Of a stretch of DNA of 7,976 bases, positions 1 to 6,333 are shown in pieces (within the stretch, counting starts at the first letter, position 1; the number at the start of each line of letters is the position of its first letter). The stretch lies in the NCBI GenBank assembly GCA_030635565.1, contig DAOVYP010000086.1, positions 1-7,976 on the forward strand, given 5' to 3'. Source of the DNA: Spirochaeta sp. (GTDB lineage Bacteria; Spirochaetota; Spirochaetia; DSM-2461). A program made the translations under genes and the position numbers. The notes under the pieces are model-generated. The model saw only the letters and a program-made list of their open reading frames with translations. It was not told where the DNA came from and ran no database searches.

Positions 1-131
1 AGGTGTATTTCATAGTCCCAGCATGAATTGCGGAAATAACGAAAGCCTGCGTAAGTTGTTTCATGCAATTCATGAGCTGCGACATGAAATAGACCGTATA
101 TATCCCGAAGCAAGATAAATTTTTACTCCGG
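1..131. repeat. 131-bp hairpin repeat, copy 1
   Basis: This unit is repeated at a 152-bp offset with 5 mismatches (positions 18, 19, 37, 38 and 97) and no indels. It starts at the window edge, so it may extend further left. Inside it, 6-31 and 65-91 form a long imperfect inverted repeat: TATTTCAT pairs with ATGAAATA, GTCCCAGC pairs with GCTGCGAC (one C-C mismatch), and ATGAATTGC pairs with GCAATTCAT. In this copy an inner stem, 33-40 with 55-62, is fully paired including one G-U. No ORF crosses it. It could be a MITE-like or REP-like dispersed element, or a structured RNA; the sequence alone does not decide. Confidence 0.9.
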
Positions 132-152
132 AACTCCTAATACTTCTAAATC

Positions 153-283
153 AGGTGTATTTCATAGTCGTAGCATGAATTGCGGAAAATACGAAAGCCT
201 GCGTAAGTTGTTTCATGCAATTCATGAGCTGCGACATGAAATAGACCGCATATATCCCGAAGCAAGATAAATTTTTACTCCGG
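153..283. repeat. 131-bp hairpin repeat, copy 2
   Basis: Second copy of the unit at 1-131, separated from it by 21 bp of unrelated sequence (132-152). The outer arms are 158-183 and 217-243. Here the middle stem is fully paired (GTCGTAGC with GCTGCGAC, one G-U), but the inner stem has two adjacent mismatches (189/210 and 190/209). Four of the five differences between the copies fall in stem positions. No target-site duplication is obvious, because the left flank of copy 1 is outside the window. Confidence 0.9.
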
Positions 284-363
284 TATAAAGTTTCTCCTGT
301 AAAGTCGTATCGAACCTGGAAGCTCCGGCCCCCGGTCCTCCCCCGGCCTTCTCCCGGTCAAAT

Positions 364-1653
364 CTAAAAAAGGGCGGTTGAGGCCTTTACGATTTCCTCA
401 TCCGAGGCATCCACCGGCAGAATCACTGTAGGCTCAAGCGTATACATATCATGCTCTTTCCTGAAGCGTTCCATACCTCCGCCGGTGATGTTCAGCATGA
501 TGGTTTCGTCTTTCGCCACGGCGCCGTTTTCCACGGCCTTGAAAAGACTGGCGACGGCGACACCGGCGGCGTCTGAGATATCGATGCCTTCCAGCTGCTC
601 AAAGCGCTCTCCGGCGATAACGGCTTCATTATTCGTAGCGGTCAGTACGGCGCCGCCGCTTGCTTTCAGGGCGTCGTACAGGCCGCCGGGCACACCCCAG
701 GGGGGACGCCGGTTGGTAAGCACCTTGGCATTCACCTCAGTGACCTGGGAACGGGCGGAATCATCGTCGACAATAATAAAATCCCGACTGTCGGCGGCCA
801 GGGAATCAAGCATGGGGGTGAAGGGCTCATTCTGGCTCACCATCAGGCGCATCGAGTTTTTTCCATAGCGGCCGTCAGCTTCGAACCTCATTGCCGCTTC
901 CCATGCGGCGATTGCTCCTGTACCGCTTCCCACAGCCTGGAAATAAGCGTCGGGGATTCTTCCGATTTCGGTAACCGCTGAGAGTACCGTCGTGGCCATT
1001 CCATCCCGGCGGGCGATATTTTTGGCACCACCTTCGGCAATGAACAGGTCTGAACCCGCAACAGCGATGTTACTCATCCGGATGGCATCGAAGTAATCAC
1101 CGCCGGATTCTGTGCAGACCAGTTTCACACAGGGCTCGATGGGAGAGCCGAATACCAGGGCATTCAGATTATCCCGGGGTACAAACAGAAGCAGGGGAAT
1201 TTTATTATCCGAGCATACCTGGGCGAAAGCCCGGGCGGTGTTTCCCGCGGATGCCACAACGAGGATTTTATCGAAATCATCATCCATCCGGGCGCAGACG
1301 CTGTAGGCTTCGCATTCCTTGAAGGTAGCGGTTTTCATGGCCGCACCCTTCTCGGGCCACCAGCCATTGAATGTAATCCAGAGATTTTCAAGTCCCAACG
1401 CCTCGGCAAGACCCTTACTTTTATATGTCACCGGCGCCGCGGATCCTTCGAGAATCCGGCGGATCGGCAGCCAGTCGGCGAAGCGGTAAAGCCCGCCGAT
1501 ATCGTCCCTGACGGTGAGCTGCTTTTCAGCATATTCGGCGCGGATGAGAGACGGCGCCTCATCGGCGAACCCCAGGGTCCAGCCGCCATCATCTGAACGG
1601 CGGGTACCGGTAGCTACGGAGACAATGTTGTATTCGGTTGGTTTGAAGCTCAT
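364..1653 (-). CDS. cysteate synthase-like PLP enzyme (threonine synthase superfamily)
   Basis: A 429-residue fold-type II PLP enzyme. The proposed reaction is O-phosphoserine plus sulfite giving L-cysteate and phosphate, in the cytoplasm. Seen in the sequence: TATFKE around residues 108-113, with K112 the likely Schiff-base lysine; SAGNTARAF at 135-143, the substrate/PLP loop; [12 protein letters not shown] at 242-253, the glycine-rich PLP-phosphate loop; and NITGGG at 388-393 near the C-terminus. Length and the [18 protein letters not shown] block resemble archaeal cysteate synthase rather than ordinary threonine synthase, where one expects SFKDRG. The ATG start overlaps the stop of the upstream cysN-type gene (ATGA), which implies translational coupling and supports a role fed by sulfate activation. 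The product could enter sulfonolipid (capnine-type), coenzyme M or sulfolactate metabolism; no such gene is in the window. The main alternative is a threonine synthase paralogue of other specificity. Confidence 0.78.
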   Translation of the reverse strand: MSFKPTEYNIVSVATGTRRSDDGGWTLGFADEAPSLIRAEYAEKQLTVRDDIGGLYRFADWLPIRRILEGSAAPVTYKSKGLAEALGLENLWITFNGWWPEKGAAMKTATFKECEAYSVCARMDDDFDKILVVASAGNTARAFAQVCSDNKIPLLLFVPRDNLNALVFGSPIEPCVKLVCTESGGDYFDAIRMSNIAVAGSDLFIAEGGAKNIARRDGMATTVLSAVTEIGRIPDAYFQAVGSGTGAIAAWEAAMRFEADGRYGKNSMRLMVSQNEPFTPMLDSLAADSRDFIIVDDDSARSQVTEVNAKVLTNRRPPWGVPGGLYDALKASGGAVLTATNNEAVIAGERFEQLEGIDISDAAGVAVASLFKAVENGAVAKDETIMLNITGGGMERFRKEHDMYTLEPTVILPVDASDEEIVKASTALF

Positions 1654-3446
1654 TTCCCAACCCCGGAGTCTTTAAGAAGTTTCACTACGGTTTCCAGATG
1701 ATCTTCAGCGGTACCGGCATCCTCGATGGTATAGTCCGCCTCCACATCCGATCCATCAGTGCTGCCGACCCAGATGGTCTGAACCTCGATTGGTGATACC
1801 GACATGCGGAAGGTTTCACGTTCGTCATAGGTGAGTTCAGATACGGTGGCCACAAGAATAATACCTACATCCATCAGAATATTGGCCAGCTCTGCCAGAC
1901 GCCGGATCATCTCTTCCCGATCTTCGGGGTAAAGATGATGGCGTTTCACCGTCATATCGGCATCCAGTCCGGCCAGGACATTTCGGACGCCCAGGTAGTA
2001 CACCTTGTTACCCTCATCGAACAGACGTTGTTCGAGAGATTTTGCGTATTGGGCCTTGCGGAAATCCTCAGGGCCACCAACAAGTACCAGGGAAGGTCTA
2101 TGGCCGAAGGCTTCACTTCGCTTGTCCCTGGTGATGTTGCCGATGTCCCATTTCAGGTTCCGGTCCATTACCTTGTCCCGGTATTCGGCCTGATTGTCAC
2201 GGATAACCTCGCGGATAATACCTCCACCGGCGATTTCATAACCGTCAACAATAACAAATCGGCTGGTCTGGGGAAAATCTTCGACGATGTCAAATGCGAT
2301 GGGGCGTTGAGTGGTAAGCACACAGTCGGCCACGTCGTGGCGTTCCACCATCTTTTTCATGCCGTCGGAGTTCAGGTTGGAAGCATCGATAACCTTCATC
2401 GTATCGAAAAGTCTCATACGAACCCGTTCGGATCCTGTCTTCAGGATGTATTCCTTGTCTTTAACGAAGGGTTCCCGTCCGAGCCAGAAGAGATTCACAC
2501 GCATGACATTGCCGGTCTGGGGCTGTTTTTCCCCGGCCCGAGCTACCAGATTTCCCCGTTTGGCGTAGATCTGCTCGGTCATGGTGAAACCTGTAGCCAT
2601 CCCGGAACTCACCGTATCCGGGTTTTCCCCACCGAAATTCTCGATACCCGAGACTCTGCTCATTTTTCCCGATGGGTAGAATGCCAGCTCATCTCCGTCT
2701 TTCAGGGTCCCGGTAGATATGGTTCCGGCGATGATGCGCCGACTGTCACCCATCGCTGTGAATTTGTAGACGTCCTGCACCGGCATGCGGAAGGCCATGT
2801 CATCCGGAGCTTTTTCCTTCTTGAATTTATCGATAAGGGTAAGAACGGTGTCGCCTTTCCACCATGACATGTTGTCACTCAAAGACGCGATATTATCACC
2901 CTCCATTCCGGATACCGGAATGAAGGAGACATCGTGCATTTTGATGTTCCTGAGGAATCGGGAATACTTACGGACTATTGATTTGTATACCTTCCTGTCG
3001 TAATCCACAAGATCCATCTTATTCACCAGGACACACATCTGTTTGATACCCAGCATGGAGAGCATGTAGCCGTGGCGGCGGGAATTTTCCTGTACGCCTT
3101 CTTCGGCATCGATGCAGAGGAAAGCGGCCTCGGCCCTGGCTGCACCGGTTATCATGTTCTTGAGAAATTCAATATGACCCGGGGCATCAATAATAATGTA
3201 GTGACGCTTTTCGGATTTGAAGAACACCCGGGCGGAATCGATGGTAATACCCTGGCTCTGCTCATCCTTGAGGGCATCAAGCAGGAAGGCGTATTCAAAG
3301 GGTTTGGAATTACGGGCGCAGTTGGCCTTCACCTGTTCCAGCTTACCGTCTGGAAGGCTGCCGGTGTCCGCCATCAGGCGGCCGATAACAGTACTTTTAC
3401 CATGATCCACATGTCCGGTGATCACGACATTCATATTTTCAAGCAT
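1650..3446 (-). CDS. cysN: sulfate adenylyltransferase GTPase subunit (CysN) fused to a degenerate APS-kinase-like domain
   Basis: 598 residues. The N-terminal part is an EF-Tu-type GTPase that drives APS synthesis with CysD. Its motifs are G1 GHVDHGKST (11-19), GITID (66-70), DAPGH (87-91) and NKMD (142-145), followed by beta-barrel domains to about residue 430. From about residue 450 it follows the pattern of APS kinase (CysC): [24 protein letters not shown], and a segment around 503-540 like CysC's EDR...IRR...A...AG. However, the expected GLSGSGKST is [11 protein letters not shown] and DGDN is GVRN. The kinase is therefore probably inactive. I chose the ATG at 3446, one base after the cysD stop with a GAGGGG upstream; a longer reading to 3527 would overlap cysD by 80 bp. 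The stop overlaps the next start by 4 nt. CysN identity is secure; the state of the C-terminal domain is inferred from motifs. Confidence 0.9.
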   Translation of the reverse strand: MLENMNVVITGHVDHGKSTVIGRLMADTGSLPDGKLEQVKANCARNSKPFEYAFLLDALKDEQSQGITIDSARVFFKSEKRHYIIIDAPGHIEFLKNMITGAARAEAAFLCIDAEEGVQENSRRHGYMLSMLGIKQMCVLVNKMDLVDYDRKVYKSIVRKYSRFLRNIKMHDVSFIPVSGMEGDNIASLSDNMSWWKGDTVLTLIDKFKKEKAPDDMAFRMPVQDVYKFTAMGDSRRIIAGTISTGTLKDGDELAFYPSGKMSRVSGIENFGGENPDTVSSGMATGFTMTEQIYAKRGNLVARAGEKQPQTGNVMRVNLFWLGREPFVKDKEYILKTGSERVRMRLFDTMKVIDASNLNSDGMKKMVERHDVADCVLTTQRPIAFDIVEDFPQTSRFVIVDGYEIAGGGIIREVIRDNQAEYRDKVMDRNLKWDIGNITRDKRSEAFGHRPSLVLVGGPEDFRKAQYAKSLEQRLFDEGNKVYYLGVRNVLAGLDADMTVKRHHLYPEDREEMIRRLAELANILMDVGIILVATVSELTYDERETFRMSVSPIEVQTIWVGSTDGSDVEADYTIEDAGTAEDHLETVVKLLKDSGVGK

Positions 3447-3447
3447 G

Positions 3448-4329
3448 CTACATGTACCCCTCACGCCGCAGGGTTTCCAGACCGCCGCCGTCTTCCTTGT
3501 CCTGGGCCCGGCCGGAACGTTCGGCAATATTGGCGAACTTTCCCGACCTCAGCTCCGCGATAATATCAGGAACATCCTTAGCCGTGGATTCCACCGAATG
3601 AGTGCAGGGACCGCAACCCAGCGAGCGGTAGCGCTTGCCTTCGCCCTGATCGTAGTACAGTGAAACTGTCGGGATTTTCTCTTTCTCGATGTACTCCCAG
3701 ACATTCGTCTCGGTCCAGTCCAGCAGGGGATGGATCCGGACGTGGGTACCGGGAGCAAAATCTGTCTTGAACTGATTCCAGAACTCAGGCGGCTGATCAC
3801 CTACGTCCCAGGTATTTTCGGTATCCCGGGGAGAAAAGTAACGTTCCTTGGAGCGCGAACCTTCTTCATCGGAACGCACCCCGACGATAACGCCGGTGTA
3901 GGCCTCGGTATCCTTATCCACCTGATATTCATCCGCTTCGTGGTTGAAGCGGTAACGGGGCCAGTCTCCGTTAAGAGTGTTCTTCAATGCTTCAGACTTT
4001 AACAGACGACAGCAAGTAATCCGGTCAACGTTTCCGTCGGGGAAAGTCTGCTTTGCATCCAGGGCCGTTTTGTTCTCTCCGTAAACCATCGGGAGCTTCC
4101 ACTCCCGGGTGAGACGATCGCGGTATTCAATCATCTCCGGGATTTTATAATGGGTGTCGATGTGAACAAGCGGAAAAGGGACATGGCCGTAGAATGCTTT
4201 ACGGGCCATCCATAGCATAACCGTTGAATCCTTTCCGATTGACCATAACATGCACAAGTTCCGGAAATTGGCGTATGCCTCGCGCAAGATGTGAATACCG
4301 AGACTTTCTAGCTGTGTGATTTGATCCAT
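3448..4329 (-). CDS. cysD: sulfate adenylyltransferase subunit 2 (CysD)
   Basis: A 293-residue PP-loop (adenine nucleotide alpha hydrolase-like) ATP sulfurylase small subunit. It makes APS and pyrophosphate from ATP and sulfate in complex with CysN. Visible motifs are SIGKDST at 30-36 (the PP-loop), [20 protein letters not shown] at 150-169, [15 protein letters not shown] at 200-214, [11 protein letters not shown] at 233-243 and the typical basic tail ending LRREGYM. Length is close to the family's usual of about 300 and the sequence runs end to end without damage. It is the first gene of the operon; its stop lies 1 nt before the cysN start. The ATG at 4329 fits the conserved N-terminus ([18 protein letters not shown]), although no good Shine-Dalgarno precedes it. 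Confidence 0.96.
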   Translation of the reverse strand: MDQITQLESLGIHILREAYANFRNLCMLWSIGKDSTVMLWMARKAFYGHVPFPLVHIDTHYKIPEMIEYRDRLTREWKLPMVYGENKTALDAKQTFPDGNVDRITCCRLLKSEALKNTLNGDWPRYRFNHEADEYQVDKDTEAYTGVIVGVRSDEEGSRSKERYFSPRDTENTWDVGDQPPEFWNQFKTDFAPGTHVRIHPLLDWTETNVWEYIEKEKIPTVSLYYDQGEGKRYRSLGCGPCTHSVESTAKDVPDIIAELRSGKFANIAERSGRAQDKEDGGGLETLRREGYM

Positions 4330-4365
4330 AGAATTTGGAAAGCTGCTTGAGCGTCCTTTAATGTG

Positions 4366-4392
4366 GAATCGGCATCAGGGCGAAACCGATTC
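4366..4392 (-). promoter_or_regulatory. hairpin in the cysD leader
   Basis: GAATCGG at 4366-4372 and CCGATTC at 4386-4392 are exact reverse complements around a 13-nt loop, 37-63 nt upstream of the cysD start. It would lie in the 5' leader if the proposed promoter is right. No T-run follows in the direction of transcription, so it is not a standard terminator. It could protect the mRNA 5' end or act in regulation; I do not recognise a known riboswitch. Confidence 0.4.
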
Positions 4393-4405
4393 ATTTATTA
4401 AATGA
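4391..4405. promoter_or_regulatory. 15-bp perfect palindrome, possible operator
   Basis: TCATTTATTAAATGA reads as a perfect inverted repeat around a single central base. It overlaps the candidate -10 box of cysD, a position where a dimeric repressor would act. AT-rich palindromes of this size also occur by chance, and I cannot name a regulator. It is the only perfect palindrome of this size I noticed in the cysD leader. Confidence 0.35.
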
Positions 4406-4426
4406 CATTTTACCGATGACAGTCAC
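4397..4426 (-). promoter_or_regulatory. candidate sigma-70-type promoter of cysD operon
   Basis: Read on the minus strand, GTGACT (4426-4421, four of six matches to TTGACA) is followed after 18 bp by TTTAAT (4402-4397, five of six to TATAAT). This would give a leader of about 60 nt before the cysD ATG. It was found by eye and is supported by position upstream of the first gene of a three-gene operon. Confidence 0.35.
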
Positions 4427-4444
4427 GGAAGGGAACCCCGAAGG

Positions 4445-4703
4445 TCAGACCGGACTGACTCCGGCTGTAACCCTTCGGAAAAACCCGGGCATATCGCGGT
4501 GAAAGAAAATCATCATTGTATCGAATCCGCCGATTACCGCCTCTTGCGGCGCTGAGGCTGGCCGCATCGGCCGGCGGTTCTTTCCGGGATAATAACAGAT
4601 ACAGATCAGCACCAGCTCCGGCCGCCGGAAGAGCCAATTCCAAGCCGATACCGGAAGATGCACCGTTTATCCAGACAGTTTTACCGCTCGGCTATGCAAC
4701 CAT
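4445..4703 (-). pseudogene. remnant of a short-chain dehydrogenase/reductase (SDR)
   Basis: Reading on the minus strand from an ATG at 4703 gives three codons, an in-frame TAG, then an SDR N-terminus: GKTVWINGASSGIGLELA, with the NAD(P)-binding TGxxxGIG motif in the form NGASSGIG, followed by AGADLYLLLSRKE (compare the usual second beta strand ending in SR). A shift of frame near 4545-4560 then gives AVIGGFDTMMIFFHRDMPGF and FRRVTAGVSPV, which resembles the C-terminal tail of SDRs. The central catalytic region (Ser, YxxxK) is missing, since a normal SDR is about 250 residues and only about 80 are left. The simplest reading is a large internal deletion plus a nonsense codon and frame change. 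The N-terminal match is convincing; the C-terminal match is weaker. Confidence 0.65.
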
Positions 4704-4765
4704 AGCATTTTGAGCTTTTTTATAACGCAGAATTTGCGACCAGATACATTTTTTCAGTGAAGTCA

Positions 4766-5242
4766 TTATTCTACAGGGATATTCGGTGCATACTGCGGCG
4801 GAGTTAAATAGAGGAAGTCGCCGCTGAATGCCCGGGATTCCGTCAGATAGCTGAGTTCATTCCTGGAAACGCCGAACAATCGGTCGCATGCATACAAAGG
4901 AACGGACAATCGACGGACGAGTGCCAACCCCTCTCCGAATGGCAGATAACGACTTTTGCCGGGGAACAGGCCTCCGAACTCAAGGCGAACGAAAGGGCGT
5001 CCCTCATCATCGATTTCCACAAACCCGCGACGGGGGGGTGTTCGCTGAAGCAGGTCGCCCAGCCAGGCCGCCGCAGTGCGGTCGCCCTCTCCCACAAAAT
5101 CACGGATGAGAATCTCCGTATCAAAAGGATCAGTCGGAACCGGAAGAAAATCACCTTTCACCGGATCGTTAAAGACGATTACCGGTGATCCGCCGCTCCC
5201 TTCAAGTGCCACTCCGACTATCCGTATCCCACGTTTTTTCAT
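4766..5242 (-). CDS. bifunctional-nuclease family (DUF151/BFN) protein, divergent
   Basis: 158 residues from the ATG at 5242. The pattern follows the BFN/DUF151 domain: IRIVGVALEGSGGSPVIVF (6-24; compare V.L...GSPVVLL), then LPVPTDPFDTEILIRDF (33-49; compare LPIWIGPFEAQAI), a middle strand GFVEIDDEGRPFVRLEF (73-89), and YLPFGEGLALVRRLSVPLY (99-117), where the family usually has RPSDAIALALRLGAPIY. The SDA triad is replaced by GEG, so function may differ; DUF151 members have been linked to nuclease activity. The reading frame stays open to a TTG at 5344, with an alternative ATG pair at 5257 and 5254. I chose 5242 because the domain begins just after it and the extra residues are an ill-fitting hydrophobic stretch, but no clear Shine-Dalgarno supports any of these starts. 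The family call is by remembered pattern, not by search. Confidence 0.6.
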   Translation of the reverse strand: MKKRGIRIVGVALEGSGGSPVIVFNDPVKGDFLPVPTDPFDTEILIRDFVGEGDRTAAAWLGDLLQRTPPRRGFVEIDDEGRPFVRLEFGGLFPGKSRYLPFGEGLALVRRLSVPLYACDRLFGVSRNELSYLTESRAFSGDFLYLTPPQYAPNIPVE

Positions 5243-5359
5243 ATAGAAAGACATCATTACAAAATATAACGCGGGTCCTGCAAAAAACACGGTAATTTGA
5301 CACCCCATGGAAGTCATCCCAGAGTTGAAAAAACCGACACGCAATGAATGGTATCATAC

Positions 5360-5401
5360 TCCAGGACAGATCCCTGGACCCGGAGTCGCTCAAGCGACTC
5401 C
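5360..5401. other. two adjacent perfect stem-loops
   Basis: TCCAGG (5360-5365) pairs with CCTGGA (5373-5378) around 7 nt. Three bases on, GGAGTCGCT (5382-5390) pairs with AGCGACTCC (5393-5401) around CA. The second is a GC-rich 9-bp perfect stem. Neither is followed by a T-run on either strand, so they are not typical intrinsic terminators. They lie about 120-160 bp upstream of the DUF151 gene start. They may be part of a repeat element, a structured leader or a small RNA. Confidence 0.6.
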
Positions 5402-5482
5402 CTGTTCCGTGGCAGAGCCGCGGGGTATGAAACAAACCATGCTTTCCCTGCGCTCATTCGGATCAAGGGTCGTACCGGAGGC

Positions 5483-5528
5483 GAGAGCCGAGGAACGATC
5501 CCGACAAAATGAACAAGTTCCTCCTCTC
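5483..5528. other. 12-bp bulged stem-loop in intergenic region
   Basis: GAGAGCCGAGGAAC (5483-5496) pairs with GTTCCTCCTCTC (5517-5528), giving 7 bp plus 5 bp with a two-base CC bulge on the first arm and a 20-nt loop. It is the third stem-loop in the stretch from 5345 to 5847, which otherwise holds no convincing gene. Together they suggest a structured non-coding segment; the strand is unknown. Confidence 0.5.
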
Positions 5529-5574
5529 ATTTCGCTTGGGAATCACCGGATCCGGATTTGGAGCGCCGGCTGCC

Positions 5575-5757
5575 CTACCGGTGAAGAGCCATACACGAAT
5601 GCAATGGACACAAACTCTCTGCGGGAGTGATGTTCGATTCTGTAGCAAAGTAATACGGTAGCGCGGCAATTGTCATCATCATGGCCGGGGTGATTAACAA
5701 ACTGGCCGGCACTTTCGGCTGATATTCCAGTATGGTGTCCCGTAAATTCGCACTCAT
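5575..5757 (-). CDS. possible small hydrophobic ORF or gene fragment, not recognised
   Basis: From an ATG at 5757 this reads 60 residues and includes one hydrophobic stretch, VPASLLITPAMMMTIAALPYYFA, split here only by position (about residues 15-37), followed by a cysteine-containing tail. I recognise no family. There is no good Shine-Dalgarno upstream. The composition is protein-like, so it could be a small membrane peptide or the remnant of a larger membrane protein; chance is equally possible. The rest of 5243-5847 shows only the stem-loops listed separately. Confidence 0.2.
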   Translation of the reverse strand: MSANLRDTILEYQPKVPASLLITPAMMMTIAALPYYFATESNITPAESLCPLHSCMALHR

Positions 5758-5847
5758 AGAACGATGGTGGCTTATTCGCAATGCTCCCGGACAGTCCCGC
5801 TTCCGGAATGCAACGTTTATTTTCTGATGTATATACCGGACACCATC

Positions 5848-6333
5848 CTACCCACAGGATTTGCAGCTGCCGCAGCCTTCGGCTTTAAGCTTGCAGGAGA
5901 GGACTTCAGCCGGGGTGAGGACCCGGGTCACTTCCGGAACAGCCGTAAGTCCTCCGGCGATCCCCCTCCCGGCGATTCTTCGAATCAGTGCTCCCAGGGG
6001 GAATCCCGTCAGCAGGGCACCGAATCCCACCAGGAAGCTGATCCCCTCGTTCGCACCCGGCACCAGGCGTCCGGCCAGTGTATATCCGACAGGAAAAAGA
6101 AACAGAGGAAGCAGAAAGGTAATCGCCGAAGACAGAACCGTGCGCCCCGGCGGCAGAAAAATCTCTACAATATCACCTTCAACCATCGCCAGGCCTGAGG
6201 GGTTCGAAACTGTATAAGAGCGTTCTCTCACGCCCCAGAATCGACGGGACGTAGCGGCTTTGGCCAAAGGGATGTCGTCGTTCTTCACCTGGAGATTATC
6301 CCCGGCGCTGACTACCGTTGCCGTTCGTGTCAT
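5848..6333 (-). CDS. RseC/MucC-like two-helix inner-membrane protein with C-terminal Cys cluster
   Basis: 161 residues. The N-terminus TATVVSAGDNLQVK and the central VEGDIVEIFLPPGRTVLSSA follow the RseC/MucC pattern, a family linked to sigma-E control and SoxR reduction. Two membrane segments are seen at about 66-89 and 96-118, also as in RseC. The family normally carries several cysteines in the N-terminal soluble part; here that region has none, and C147, C154, C157 and C160 form a C-terminal GCGSCKSCG tail instead. The start at 6333 has a strong AAGGAGG six bases upstream. The first 38 bp overlap the 3' end of the YmdB-like gene, so the two are co-transcribed and probably coupled. Family membership is likely; function is inferred. 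Confidence 0.72.
   Translation of the reverse strand: MTRTATVVSAGDNLQVKNDDIPLAKAATSRRFWGVRERSYTVSNPSGLAMVEGDIVEIFLPPGRTVLSSAITFLLPLFLFPVGYTLAGRLVPGANEGISFLVGFGALLTGFPLGALIRRIAGRGIAGGLTAVPEVTRVLTPAEVLSCKLKAEGCGSCKSCG

Noticed and set aside
1..283. CRISPR array
   Set aside because: Only two units, each 131 bp with a single 21-bp spacer; far outside CRISPR repeat and spacer dimensions.
1935..2867. Long plus-strand open frame of 310 codons
   Set aside because: It is antisense to the well-supported CysN coding region, has no ribosome-binding site and no recognisable family; high-GC third positions create such shadow frames.
3447..3527. 27-residue N-terminal extension of the CysN protein
   Set aside because: It lies wholly inside the 3' end of cysD in another frame, is proline/arginine-rich and unlike CysN; the family-like start is the ATG at 3446.
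4438..4478. CCGAAGG/CCTTCGG inverted repeat with an inner GTCAG/CTGAC as a terminator
   Set aside because: It has a large asymmetric bulge, overlaps the SDR remnant and lacks a T-run in either direction.
4516..4713. Plus-strand 65-codon frame in the gap upstream of cysD
   Set aside because: It is the antisense of the SDR remnant, low in complexity (Ala/Arg/Pro) and without a ribosome-binding site.
5764..6217. Plus-strand open frames over the RseC-like gene
   Set aside because: They are antisense to a gene with a strong Shine-Dalgarno and family match; their sequence is arginine/serine-rich and unlike any protein I know.
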